Positions 19,859-28,868 of a stretch of DNA of 64,000 nt are shown piece after piece. A program made the position numbers and the translations under genes. The stretch is from Caprella mutica (taxonomy: Eukaryota > Arthropoda > Malacostraca > Amphipoda > Caprellidae). The notes under the pieces are model-generated. The model was given only the letters and a program-made list of their open reading frames with translations. It searched no databases and was not told where the DNA came from. Each line of letters begins with the position of its first letter. The first letter of the stretch is position 1. The stretch lies in the NCBI GenBank assembly GCA_947561585.1, contig CANNZV010000861.1, forward strand, positions 144,252 to 208,251. The letters run 5' to 3'.

Positions 19859-19893
19859 AAAAAAAGCGGCTTCAACCCCCCGGTGAAGCCGCT
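19859..19893 (-). terminator. Terminator for the minus-strand T9SS gene
   Basis: AGCGGCTTCA and TGAAGCCGCT (19865-19893) form a perfect stem around a C/G loop. On the minus strand it is followed by seven Ts. It sits between two convergent genes and best fits the end of the minus-strand gene at 20008-24348. Confidence 0.85.
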
Positions 19894-20007
19894 ATACAAA
19901 TTTAGAGTGACGGTTTCCCAGTCGCTCATGGAAAACTTCATATGAAATTTCCAATTTCTTAATATACCATCCTCAATAATCCATCAAAATCTTAATTTAC
20001 ACGGTAC

Positions 20008-23000
20008 TTAGTTTTTAAAAACAAAATTTCTAGTCTGTAAGAGAATGCCTTCTACTTTCAAGGCAATCGAATACAAGCCTGCACGTTGTTGGCGCATATC
20101 AATCTGAAGATCATCTTCCATGTCTTCTGTAATGACTTTTTGATAAATAATTTGCCCGAAATTATTCACTACTTGCAGTGTTCCAGCTTTGCCTTGCAAA
20201 TCACCTAAATGCACATAAATATAGTCCATTGTTGGGTTAGGAAAGAGATGAAAACTTGCCATATCACGCCCCCAATAAAGGTGCTTAATATCGGAGTAGA
20301 AATAGTTATCACCTTGATAAACCGTTTTTAGACGGTAGTAATTATCTCCTAAACTCGGATTTGGGTCAAAAGACTGGTACAATTCTGCTGTTTCGCGCGT
20401 ATTCCAAGCAGGTAAAGTATTGATGAGTTCAAAATTGACACCATCCAAAGATTTCTCTAATTCATAATGTTGTATAGGGCAATTTTCATTAATCAACCAG
20501 TTTAAATGCACTTCACGGTCAAAACTTTGGGCAATAAAAGTCGGCGTATTAGGTATGCATAAAGCCTGCGTGCCCGAAGTAATGGAAATGGTATAATCTT
20601 CTATTTCGCCATTACTAAAATCGCCACAAGGATTAACGTAATCGTAGCGACTAGCAGCTACACGCATTCGTAATTCGCCAGTAGGAATAGACAAATAAGC
20701 AGGTAAGTTTAAGTAATCTAAAGTCGTGCCTTGTGCCCAACGTTCGATAGATAATTCGCCTTCATCAAAGAAGTCGCCATCCTTGTTGAAATCGACCCAA
20801 ACGCGCCAAAAAACCACTTCGTCAGCAGCTTGTCCGCCAGGAGTGAGGTAGAGTAGGCAGTCGTCATTGATGAGCGACATGATGTCATTTGTTTGGTCAG
20901 AATAGCCATCATTATTGCCACTTGCGGCTAGATAGCCCATGGTTTCTACGCTGTCTATATAAATGTTGCCATCGCCAGAAATGGTGCAATAATCTACATT
21001 GTCTGTTTCTACATTAATGTCAAAAGCACAAACATATTCGTCGCCACAAGGGTCGGAAATGAGGTAGGAGATGGTATGTGTTCCTGCTTCAAAATCGCCA
21101 GCATTAATGGCATTACCCATTGGTCTAATGTCGATACAAGGACGTTCTAAAATAAAGTAATTATTCATAAAACCACTGATGTCTTCCCAAGTGCCTTCGC
21201 CTGTCAAAACGGCAAAATTGTAGAAAGAAGTAGCACGCGGATAATTGTCTGCCCAGTTGGTGTAAGTCGCTGTTTCGCCATTTTGCCACACATATTCACC
21301 CTCATTTTGCCAATCCGAAAGTCCAATCCAAGCCGCTGGTTCTACACCGACTAGCCGTTGCGTTAAGAAGGCATTTTCAGCTGCATTATCAATCTGAGCA
21401 AGGTAGCCCACTTGGTCTTCAATTAGGATAGCAGCATCAAACCAAAGCATACGGTCAGCATGGTATAAGAAGTATTGATGACCAGCAAAATCGCCGAGAT
21501 AAGTATAGCCTTCAATATCGGTATCGTTGCAGTAATCACAAGTGCTTTCGATGTTTGGAACGTTCCAATAGGCAGCACTAATGTCGTCGATATTTTCGAT
21601 AGCAGCAGCGATATTTTCTACACATTGTAGGGTTTCTACATCAATAATTGGTGTCGTTACGGTTACGGTAAATGAACAATTAGTAGAGTTGCCATTGGTA
21701 TTGTTGGCAGTATAAGTGACGGTTGTTTCGCCTTCATCGAAAAAGGCTCCATTCTCAATATCGCTAGTTAATGTTGCAGCACAGCCACCCGAAAAAGTAG
21801 GAGCAGTCCAGTTAATATTGCCAGCTATATTCACTTCAATATCTGTTGGGCAATTTGTTAAAACTAAAGGCGTATTGTCCACTATATTGACGCTAAAAAT
21901 ACAAGCATTTGTATTGCCTGCGGCATCTGTGGCCAGGTATTGTACGAGTTGTGTGCCAATATCAAAAGTAGTACCAGAAGGGACACTTTCGGTCATGTTT
22001 TCTAGTTGACAATTATCACTTGCTGTTGGTGCGTTCCAAGTCGCGATTGCTTCGCAAGCAAATAGTGCAGTACTAACCGTAATATCATCAGGACAATTAG
22101 TAAATGTCGGAGCAACATCATCTATGACGGAGATGTTTTGCAGACATAAACTACTGTTACTGTTTAGGTCTGTTGCTGTCCAAGTGACGATTGTTGTGCC
22201 CATTGGGAAGCTATTAGGCGCGTCATTTGTCAAACTTTCTAGACCACAATTATCGCTAGCCGTAGGTGCAGTTAGCATAATGGAAGGAATATTGCAGTCA
22301 TTATCTAAGCTAAAAGTCACGTTTGGAGTACAGTCTAAGAGTGGATTTTGTAGGTCATTTACCGTTACCGTTTGTTCACAAACAGGCTCTGTACCATCCA
22401 TTGTTTCGACTGTCCACATAAAGCTTGTCGAGCCTACAGCAAAGCTATTGGGTGCATTATTGCTAAACATAGCGGGCATTCCGCCACATAAATCGCCTGA
22501 TATAGGTGCGCCTAAATCGACATTTGCAGCAGTACAATTGCCTAAGTCTGCCATGGTAATCACATCGCTTGGGCAAGTAATATCTGTGGGAACTTCGCCG
22601 TCATTTGCTAAGACCATTACGTTTTGAGTACAAACGATTTCAGCTCCATCTGACCATTCAACGATGGTATTCCCTATTTCAAAAATAGCAGGGGCATTGT
22701 TTGTAAAAGTCAATACATTGCCACACATATCCGTTCCCGTTGGCATGCCTAAATCTACATTTGAAGCCGTGCAAAGTCCATTATCAGAAACAAGGTTTAC
22801 ATCATCAGGACAAGTAATAGAGCCACTCATGCTGCTTGCTTCTACGGTCACAGTCTGCGTACAAACGGTTTCTGTACCATTAGACCATACAACCGTTGTT
22901 GTACCTAATTCAAAAACACTTGGGGCATTATTGGTAAAAGTAGCCATTCCTCCACATATATTTTGAACGAATGGTTCGCCAATACCGATATTAGCAGCAG

Positions 23001-24348
23001 TACACAGCCCAGCGTCTGTTTCTATGGTCAAATCAGAAGGACAAATAATTATTTCTTCTGGTGCATCAGAAGTAACGAAAACGGATGTTGTACAAGTAAA
23101 GGTATTATCGAGTTGGTCGTTTACTGATATTTCGAGGGTTTGTTCTCCGATTGAAGAACAAGTAAAAATTTGTGAACTTGCTCCATTTTCATAAGTAACG
23201 GTAAAGTCAGAACAAAGACTAAAGGAAGCATCGACCAAATCTAAAGCGGGTAAGAGTAGGGCAGATTGATTATCGAGTAAGTTGACCGTTGCATTTTGGC
23301 AAAAATCACCTTGTCCATTCACAATAGTAAAGCCGCCAGTGTTGACGATGTCATTGCCTGTAAATTCAGCGCCTGGAAATTGCTCTATAATGCCGCTATT
23401 ATTGACGAAGGCATCATTTTGTATAGAGCCATTATTTTGAGTAACAGCACAAAGAGCAGTAAACAAAATACCCATGTTGTCAATATTACCATTGTTAATC
23501 AGCGAAACAAAATTATTTAAACTACCAGCACCCAAAATAGAAATGACGCCACTATTGACGAAAGTGCCGGTGTTTTCAATGGTTGCATTAATCATACAGG
23601 CACTACCTGGTGTGTTTTCGAAAGAGCCTTGATTTTGAAATGTTGTGCCATCAGTGATGCTTATTTGACCATTATTAATAAAAGAAATGCTACTAATGAT
23701 AACTGAATTGTCAGAGCAACTAAGTGTTCCGTTATTAATAATGGGCGCAAAATTCAACAATTGAAACGCATTAGTGAACGCACCATTATTGGTTAATAAG
23801 CCTTGATTATTGAATAATTGACCTTCATTGACCAAGTCACTATCATTTGTAATACTGCCATTAGAAGTAATAAGACCACTCGCTAAATTAGTCAGCGTGC
23901 CACTATTCATTAGCATTCCATCAGATTGGATATTGCCGGCATTTGACCAATTTGCGAAGTTGGCGACTGTACCGCTATTGGTAATGGCCGCGCCCATAGC
24001 ATTCGTGAAAGTGCCTGTTTCTATCATGAAAGCAGTGCCCTCTTCTAGGAATAATTGACCAGAATTGGTAAAGACATTGCCCATGAAAGTAACCATGGCA
24101 GCATTATTAATGCTAAGAGTGCTTTCTAAAGTGAGGTCATAATTTAAGCTTAAATTGGTAGATATGACCGGAAAATTATTATTGGCAACGCCAAGTGGAA
24201 TGATGGCATTATTACTGGCAGTAGGCAAGCCATTGTCCCAGTTGGCAGGGTCGATGAAGGATGTGCTATTCATTCCAGTCCAAGTTGTTGTTGCTATAGC
24301 CCAAAAGGGTAGGCATAGCACAGACAGTAGGAGGTAGATACGGTGCAT
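20008..24348 (-). CDS. Large T9SS surface protein with N-terminal NSG repeats, HYR repeats, C-type lectin and GEVED domains
   Basis: This 1446-residue protein has a signal peptide (LLLSVLCLPFWAIA). Residues about 60-340 are short repeats centred on N(S/N)G.(L/I)(T/F)N spaced 15-18 residues, likely a beta-solenoid. HYR-like repeats follow (about 400-900), then a C-type lectin-like domain (about 946-1071; AAWIGLSD, W.NGE..TYTNW and WEDISG). A GEVED domain comes next (about 1176-1254; VWVDFNKDGDFFDEGE), then a FnIII-like segment and a type A T9SS sorting domain (1363-1446; FPNPTMDYIYV). It should be exported and attached to the surface. Carbohydrate or matrix binding is inferred from the lectin fold. 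Single gene with its own terminator at 19859-19893. Confidence 0.92.
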   Translation of the reverse strand: MHRIYLLLSVLCLPFWAIATTTWTGMNSTSFIDPANWDNGLPTASNNAIIPLGVANNNFPVISTNLSLNYDLTLESTLSINNAAMVTFMGNVFTNSGQLFLEEGTAFMIETGTFTNAMGAAITNSGTVANFANWSNAGNIQSDGMLMNSGTLTNLASGLITSNGSITNDSDLVNEGQLFNNQGLLTNNGAFTNAFQLLNFAPIINNGTLSCSDNSVIISSISFINNGQISITDGTTFQNQGSFENTPGSACMINATIENTGTFVNSGVISILGAGSLNNFVSLINNGNIDNMGILFTALCAVTQNNGSIQNDAFVNNSGIIEQFPGAEFTGNDIVNTGGFTIVNGQGDFCQNATVNLLDNQSALLLPALDLVDASFSLCSDFTVTYENGASSQIFTCSSIGEQTLEISVNDQLDNTFTCTTSVFVTSDAPEEIIICPSDLTIETDAGLCTAANIGIGEPFVQNICGGMATFTNNAPSVFELGTTTVVWSNGTETVCTQTVTVEASSMSGSITCPDDVNLVSDNGLCTASNVDLGMPTGTDMCGNVLTFTNNAPAIFEIGNTIVEWSDGAEIVCTQNVMVLANDGEVPTDITCPSDVITMADLGNCTAANVDLGAPISGDLCGGMPAMFSNNAPNSFAVGSTSFMWTVETMDGTEPVCEQTVTVNDLQNPLLDCTPNVTFSLDNDCNIPSIMLTAPTASDNCGLESLTNDAPNSFPMGTTIVTWTATDLNSNSSLCLQNISVIDDVAPTFTNCPDDITVSTALFACEAIATWNAPTASDNCQLENMTESVPSGTTFDIGTQLVQYLATDAAGNTNACIFSVNIVDNTPLVLTNCPTDIEVNIAGNINWTAPTFSGGCAATLTSDIENGAFFDEGETTVTYTANNTNGNSTNCSFTVTVTTPIIDVETLQCVENIAAAIENIDDISAAYWNVPNIESTCDYCNDTDIEGYTYLGDFAGHQYFLYHADRMLWFDAAILIEDQVGYLAQIDNAAENAFLTQRLVGVEPAAWIGLSDWQNEGEYVWQNGETATYTNWADNYPRATSFYNFAVLTGEGTWEDISGFMNNYFILERPCIDIRPMGNAINAGDFEAGTHTISYLISDPCGDEYVCAFDINVETDNVDYCTISGDGNIYIDSVETMGYLAASGNNDGYSDQTNDIMSLINDDCLLYLTPGGQAADEVVFWRVWVDFNKDGDFFDEGELSIERWAQGTTLDYLNLPAYLSIPTGELRMRVAASRYDYVNPCGDFSNGEIEDYTISITSGTQALCIPNTPTFIAQSFDREVHLNWLINENCPIQHYELEKSLDGVNFELINTLPAWNTRETAELYQSFDPNPSLGDNYYRLKTVYQGDNYFYSDIKHLYWGRDMASFHLFPNPTMDYIYVHLGDLQGKAGTLQVVNNFGQIIYQKVITEDMEDDLQIDMRQQRAGLYSIALKVEGILLQTRNFVFKN

Positions 24349-24882
24349 AGTTCAATGTTTTTTTTGGCTAGTTTCTCTGCGCTAAACAACTACCTGGGGG
24401 ACAGATGAGTGCTTAGAAATACTTTTCCATTAATAGTTATAAATCAGTTAATTAACAGGACTTAAATAGATGGCAAATAGCATTAACTTGACTGACTACT
24501 AAGGTAGCATCTAGATAAGCGAGCTCGTCTAAAAAAGTATAGTGCAACATAGGAAAAGCTATCCATCTAAAAGGCCTTATTCTTTAGTAAAGAATAGAGG
24601 ATAAATGAATATGTAAAAAGCGCAGTTTTGGGACGGGGATGTAGATCTGGGCAAAACCAGTCATTACAAAGAGTAGCCTTAGGGCTGAGAGGCGTGCCTG
24701 ACTGTAGGCGAAGGTACAATTATTTTTAGCCTTAGTGATAGTTTTCTAAAAAAAATCACTGCATCCTTAGGGGCGGAGTGATTTTTTTTGAAGAAAATAG
24801 CGAAAAAACATCCTCATAAATTACCGAAATAATTGTATGCTACTTATATGTGTGTCCGACACTATTAACTTGACTGACTACT

Positions 24883-25044
24883 AAGTACCCGGACACATTT
24901 ATTCGTGGAATTTTAGGGCTAAGATTTTTTCGATAGTTTTTCTTAAAAAATCCTTGCATAGCCTACGTTACGGAAGTATTTTTTGAGGAAAAATAACGGA
25001 AAAAGATAGTTCTAAAAACCGATAATAAATGTGTCCGGGTACTT
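24883..25044 (+). mobile_element. Palindromic element, family C copy 1 (162 bp)
   Basis: Terminal inverted repeats start AAGTACCCGGACACATTTAT and end with its near complement (ATAAATGTGTCCGGGTACTT). The centre carries the shared core AAAAAATC.TTGCATAGCC..CGTTACGGAAGTATTTTTT, given here in pieces. The second copy at 50459 has exactly the same length once its own insertion is removed. It abuts family B copy 1. Confidence 0.8.
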
Positions 25045-25207
25045 AAGTAACACACCTCAATTATTTCGGTAATTTGAAAACATCTTTTTCCGCCTATTTC
25101 CTCCAAAAAACAAGTCCGTAGCTACGGCTATGCACTGATTTTTTAAAGAAAATATACGAAAAAATCTTGTCCTCAAATTTTCCGAAATAATTAACGTGTA
25201 CTACTTA
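25045..25207 (+). mobile_element. Palindromic element, family B copy 1
   Basis: The element runs from AAGTAACACACCTCAATTAT to the near-complementary end TAATTAACGTGTACTACTT. It is almost identical, in reverse orientation, to the element at 40138-40299. It is non-coding with a central TCCGTAGCTACGG palindrome. No target duplication is evident. Confidence 0.8.
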
Positions 25208-25249
25208 AGACCAAAATAATTCACCAATCTTGTTATAACTTATTCTTTC

Positions 25250-25417
25250 AACGTTGAGTGTACTCCGAAAAGTAAAGTTAAATAGAATTAACGGACTTGT
25301 ATAGCATTAATTTATCTGTAAAGCACTGATTATTAGAGTATTAAAAAATTATAAAATCCAGTATAATTCTGTTAATTTAATCCTGTCTAAATGACTTTTC
25401 GGAGTACACTCAACGTT
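25250..25417 (+). mobile_element. Palindromic element, family E copy 1
   Basis: Inverted ends AACGTTGAGTGTACTCCGAAA and its complement bound about 168 bp of AT-rich sequence. A second copy in the same orientation lies at 42386-42556. No open frame and no clear target duplication are seen. Confidence 0.78.
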
Positions 25418-25477
25418 CCTTAACTTTTAGAAATATAGGTCATTAAACATTTAAAAGCGTACCAAGAATTGAATCAG

Positions 25478-25518
25478 AAAGGGAAACACCTGATAGGCAT
25501 TTCCCTTTTTATTTTTTA
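25478..25518 (+). terminator. Orphan terminator-like hairpin
   Basis: GGGAAA (25481-25486) pairs with TTTCCC (25500-25505) around CACCTGATAGGCA, followed by TTTTTATTTTTT. There is no plus-strand gene immediately upstream, only palindromic element E. Confidence 0.55.
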
Positions 25519-25713
25519 CTTATTTGGTTAATAAAATAGTGTGACTAGTGGTTCAAGTCCTAAATAATTGACCCTTATAAGGAGTTTATTGTTTTATCGT
25601 TCCTTAAGATTTTTTAAAAATCCTTGCACCCGTGTACGGGCGAAACTATTTTTAAGCGATTTAAACGAAAAAAGAAGCCCTTAAAGTAGCTTAAATATTT
25701 AGGAGTAGAGCCA

Positions 25714-25980
25714 TTAGTTGTGCGTGAGGGCGTTCATTCGGTTATTGTCGATAATGCGTTGCGCAAGTTCTAAGATTTTATTGTCGGGTAGATTTACAAT
25801 ACCGCCATTAGGACCGGGTTGGATATGTTTACCAGTAATGGCGCCATCTGAAAATTTCATAGCGCCAAAATAGTTTCGAACAGTTTGTTCCGAAATGCTA
25901 AGTTGGTTAGCGATTTGAGAAACACTGCCCGTTGGCAAACTGTGTTTGATGTCCCGTAGTTCGTTGAACGTTATAGTCAT
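25714..25980 (-). CDS. Small helix-turn-helix DNA-binding protein
   Basis: This 88-residue protein has a helix-turn-helix at about residues 18-42 (GSVSQIANQLSISEQTVRNYFG), which reads like a sigma-region-4 or LuxR-type recognition unit. After it comes a conserved-looking GPNGGIVNLPDNKILELA tail. I recall similar short 'DNA-binding protein' genes in Saprospiraceae, but no target or pathway. It stands alone inside a repeat-rich island. It may be a regulator or a small nucleoid-associated factor; the sequence does not decide between these. Confidence 0.8.
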   Translation of the reverse strand: MTITFNELRDIKHSLPTGSVSQIANQLSISEQTVRNYFGAMKFSDGAITGKHIQPGPNGGIVNLPDNKILELAQRIIDNNRMNALTHN

Positions 25981-26502
25981 AATTATTATAAATTTAAGTG
26001 AACAAATTTTATGTATGACGAGTCGGAAAATTGAGGTTACTCTAAAAGAACTTTTACTAATTTTTGGGAAAGGTAGTACATTCTATACAATTATACAAAT
26101 AAGTAACAAAAAAGAGTAGTAATAATTTCGTTAAGACTAGTGTGTGACGTGCTATCTATGGTTTGAGGTTTTTTTTCGAAAAAAAATAACAATAGTGTCC
26201 TTTTTTGATTTGGTTTGATTTTGTAAGTAGTTAAAGTGCAGTTGATTATAGTTGTTAAAATAAATTTATGTAAAAATAATCCCTGTCACAAATAGGTATA
26301 GTTTTTGCTTTTTTTACTTGTGTTGTTGATTACATTTGGGCAAGCGATTGCGTTTAATGCAATTTCTAAATGTACGAATATTTTGAAAAAGTATTCAGTA
26401 GAAAAATGGTGTTAGCAGTCATTTAGTAGCACACCTCAATTATTTCGGTAATTTGAAAACATCTTTTTCGGCCTATTTCCTCCAAAAAATAAGTCCGTAG
26501 TT

Positions 26503-26612
26503 ACTTTAAAAGAAGGAATGAACAAACGCAGTTTGTGAACCGCAAAGCGGATGGGCTGCCTTGATACTATGACCGCTAGGGGCAGGCTGATTTTAAAGTA
26601 AAAAATAAGACC
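26503..26612 (+). repeat. Dispersed repeat F, copy 1
   Basis: The stretch TTTAAAAGAAGGAATGA, the small hairpins GTTTGTGAAC and CCGCAAAGCGG, and CTGCCTTGATAC recur in the same order at 28452-28543. Both copies end in TGATTTTAAAG followed by AAAAAATAAG. Non-coding; possibly the interior of a palindromic element, since its ends (CTTTAAAA and TTTTAAAG) are complementary. Confidence 0.65.
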
Positions 26613-26977
26613 AAAAGAAACAGCAAGATATTATAAGTATTTTTTTCATGCTTGCTAAAGTAAAAATAAGGGCAAAAGAGACCGTCTCAAATGACGGAAT
26701 TGTTTTTGTTGTTAGCTTGTGATGATAAGGAATGGTGCAAATGCTTTTTGATGAAATTTTTAAACTTTTTTCTTTTTCTTTTCCCCAAAAAAAGATATAG
26801 TTAATATTTTATTATTTGTTAATGTTCTAATTTATTAAAATGTGAATAGCTTTATCTCTTCATCATTTAGCTAAAATCCAAGTAAATAGTGTAGATGCAA
26901 GACTTCATATTAATTTTTTTTAATAATATTAATTGCTTCATTTTTAGGGGTTTATGTGATATATTGTGAAAATATTT

Positions 26978-26985
26978 TATATTTG
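26978..26985 (+). promoter_or_regulatory. Bacteroidota-type promoter, -7 element
   Basis: TATATTTG is a perfect TAnnTTTG match, with TTATGTG about 20 bp upstream as a weak -33. It lies 57 bp before the start of the secreted protein at 27042. Confidence 0.65.
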
Positions 26986-27041
26986 CAACGTTTTTAGATA
27001 CATCACATACAATCACTCAATCTTTCTTAAACAGCTTAGTC

Positions 27042-28301
27042 ATGAAAAGACAGTTACTGCCTATCGTATTCGTATTTCTCGCCTTTACGATTTTTGCTCA
27101 AGCCCCCCAATCAGTATGCTATCAAGCAGTTGCTACCGACGCTGAAGGACGCGAACTCCAAGCGGCTAACATCGGTGTGCGCGCTACTGTATTGCAAAGT
27201 GCTTTAAATGGAAACGTCGTTTGGCAAGAAACACATTCGATTACTACAGACGAATTTGGTTTATTTACGATGGAGGTCGGTCAAGGCTTTCAAGTAGATG
27301 GGCTAGCCAATTTTGCTGATATTCTTTGGGGCGAAGGTCCTTATTTCTTAAGAATAGAAATGGACGCTACTGGTGGAAATAACTATCAATTGATGGGAGC
27401 CAACCAGATTTTGTCCGTCCCTTATGCGCTTTACTCGGAGCGTTCGGGGCTTGCTACTTTTGCTACCGAGGCGGGCAATGCAATGACCGCTGACTTAGCG
27501 ACTATGGCATTGAATGCTGACACTGCTAATGTAGCAATGATGTCACTTTCTTCTGCTAACGACAATGATACCTCTGCGGTCAATGAACTTCAAAGTTTGA
27601 TATTTGACGAAGCTACAGGGGAGTTAGGTATCACAGGAGCAGGTGCTACGGGTGTTATTATTGATGTCAATGACGCAGATAGTGACCCCATTAACGAAAT
27701 GCAACAACTTGTTTTTGAGAATAATATTCTTACCATTTCAGGTTCTAATGGCAATTCTGTTGATTTTAGCGGCAGTGCCTTCGGTGCACCTGGTGCTTCT
27801 TCTGATTTTCCGCAAGGTATTGTCGGAGTGCCAGTCGTTGAAAAAATGGGCACATTCACTGTTCCACCAGGCAAAACTTTTTACTTAAACGCTTCAGGCA
27901 ATTTTGTGAAAATCCAAGTGCCAGGTGTAGGAATTGTTACACATCCAACTACTCCTAATATGCCTGTTTTTCCTGAAAACACAAATGTAATTGACTGCAT
28001 GTGTACAGGGCTTTTGGTTGATTTTGAAGACCAAGTCGCTCCTACTATTGTTAATTTAACAGAGTTTTCAGACGAATTTATAGTACCAACAGATAAAATT
28101 TTCTATGTAAAGAGTGGTTTATCAAACGACTTGCCCGGTTCCATTGAAGTAGATGGGGACGATATGGAGTTCTTTCGCCCCAACTTTACGAGAGGTTCTC
28201 GTATTATCTCTTTTCCTATGGGAACAGTACTAAAGCGTCCAACTAATGCGTCTCCTGGACCCTTTGTTTTGACAGGTTTCTTGATTGATGCAAACTTATA
28301 A
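27042..28301 (+). CDS. Secreted fibre-like protein of unknown function
   Basis: This 419-residue protein has a signal peptide (LLPIVFVFLAFTIFA, cleavage after AQA or nearby). Residues about 25-135 match a module common at the N-terminus of secreted Bacteroidota proteins: YQAVATDAEGRELQ at the start and LSVPYALYSE at its end. An Ala/Thr-rich helical segment follows (ATEAGNAMTADLATMALNAD), as in trimeric fibre proteins. The C-terminal 150 residues are beta-rich, with two related segments (FTVPPGKTFYLNASG and FIVPTDKIFYVKSGLS). No T9SS sorting domain is visible. It has its own promoter. An adhesive or fibre role is inference from the domain style; no enzyme motif is seen. Confidence 0.8.
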   Translation: MKRQLLPIVFVFLAFTIFAQAPQSVCYQAVATDAEGRELQAANIGVRATVLQSALNGNVVWQETHSITTDEFGLFTMEVGQGFQVDGLANFADILWGEGPYFLRIEMDATGGNNYQLMGANQILSVPYALYSERSGLATFATEAGNAMTADLATMALNADTANVAMMSLSSANDNDTSAVNELQSLIFDEATGELGITGAGATGVIIDVNDADSDPINEMQQLVFENNILTISGSNGNSVDFSGSAFGAPGASSDFPQGIVGVPVVEKMGTFTVPPGKTFYLNASGNFVKIQVPGVGIVTHPTTPNMPVFPENTNVIDCMCTGLLVDFEDQVAPTIVNLTEFSDEFIVPTDKIFYVKSGLSNDLPGSIEVDGDDMEFFRPNFTRGSRIISFPMGTVLKRPTNASPGPFVLTGFLIDANL

Positions 28302-28868
28302 AAGGGCTTTACTAATATGAAATAGCTAGATTATTGGGATAAGTATTTCTGATATCAAGTAATGAAAAAGAAATAATTTAGACCATTTTGCACTGAGCAA
28401 TGGTGCAAGAATAAATTTACATTCTTTGGGTCGCTTATTTTGGACTTAGATTTTCTTTAAAAGAAGGAATGAGCAAACGCAGTTTGTGAACCGCAAAGCG
28501 GATGAGCTGCCTTGATACGATGACTGATTTTAAAGAAAAAAATAAGGATGAATGAGTGTGCCCGTAGGGTGAATGTTCAGTGAACATTCAAACGAATGAA
28601 CCGCAATGCGGACGGGATGCTCAAAGCAGCCAAAAGTGTAAAGTTATTTTTGAACCATTCCTGAGAGGCAGGCTTGTTCTTTTTTCTTCTAAAAAAAAGA
28701 ACTAATTATTTCCCCCTTTTGGAAGAAACAAAAATCTTAAATTTAGGTAATGAATAGCAATATATCGCTCATTGATTACTGGAGCAGCATTGAATAAATT
28801 GATAACATTGGCATTAAGGCCAATGTTTTAGCGATTATCCAATCCTGCTTATCTCAAAGCAGCACCTG
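28302..28868. other. Gap with dispersed repeats
   Basis: No gene is seen. Repeat F copy 2 lies at 28452-28543. Just after it a perfect hairpin, GAATGTTC/GAACATTC (about 28582-28600), stands between CCCGTAGGG and CCGCAATGCGG hairpins. The remainder is AT-rich without recognised signals. Confidence 0.5.
28452..28543 (+). repeat. Dispersed repeat F, copy 2
   Basis: This copy shares its order of short hairpins and the CTGCCTTGATAC block with copy 1 at 26503, and lacks the GCTAGGGGCAGG insertion seen there. The flanks are TTTTCTTTAAAAG and CTGATTTTAAAG. Confidence 0.65.

Larger units (their letters stand above)
24349..25713. other. Repeat island without genes
   Basis: Nothing in these 1.36 kb codes convincingly for protein. 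A 20-bp direct repeat (core TAACTTGACTGACTACTAAG) occurs at about 24484-24503 and 24866-24885. Bases about 24713-24850 form a palindromic element with ACAATTATTT/AAATAATTGT ends. Three further palindromic elements are packed side by side (24883-25044, 25045-25207, 25250-25417). A terminator-like hairpin lies at 25478-25518 and another element-like core at about 25600-25690. The stretch 24612-24720 is G-rich and may be structured, but I could not assign it. Confidence 0.65.
25981..27041. other. AT-rich gap with element fragments
   Basis: No gene is seen. Bases about 26396-26426 match the inner half of family A (AGTAGAAAAATGGTGTTAGCAG). Bases 26427-26502 match the first half of family B. These are joined directly to a repeat at 26503-26612 that recurs at 28452. 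The junctions look like broken or recombined elements. The promoter of the next gene lies at 26978-26985. Confidence 0.55.

Noticed and set aside
22124..22627. Long plus-strand frame opposite the lectin-HYR gene
   Set aside because: It is antisense to a repetitive coding region with clear domains; open antisense frames there follow from the repeat codon pattern.
24640..24725. Possible TPP-riboswitch-like stretch with CTGAGA
   Set aside because: Only the six-base CTGAGA block matches; the other conserved TPP segments are missing on both strands, and no thiamine gene is nearby.
25545..25570. tRNA-like T-arm (GTGGTTCAAGTCC)
   Set aside because: No acceptor, D or anticodon arms can be drawn around it.
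26331..26338. TACATTTG promoter-like element
   Set aside because: It matches the -7 pattern, but no gene or terminator-bounded unit follows within 700 bp.
24349..26620. CRISPR array or integron in the repeat island
   Set aside because: Repeats are palindromic, differ in family and orientation, and are not evenly spaced; no cas or integrase gene is present.
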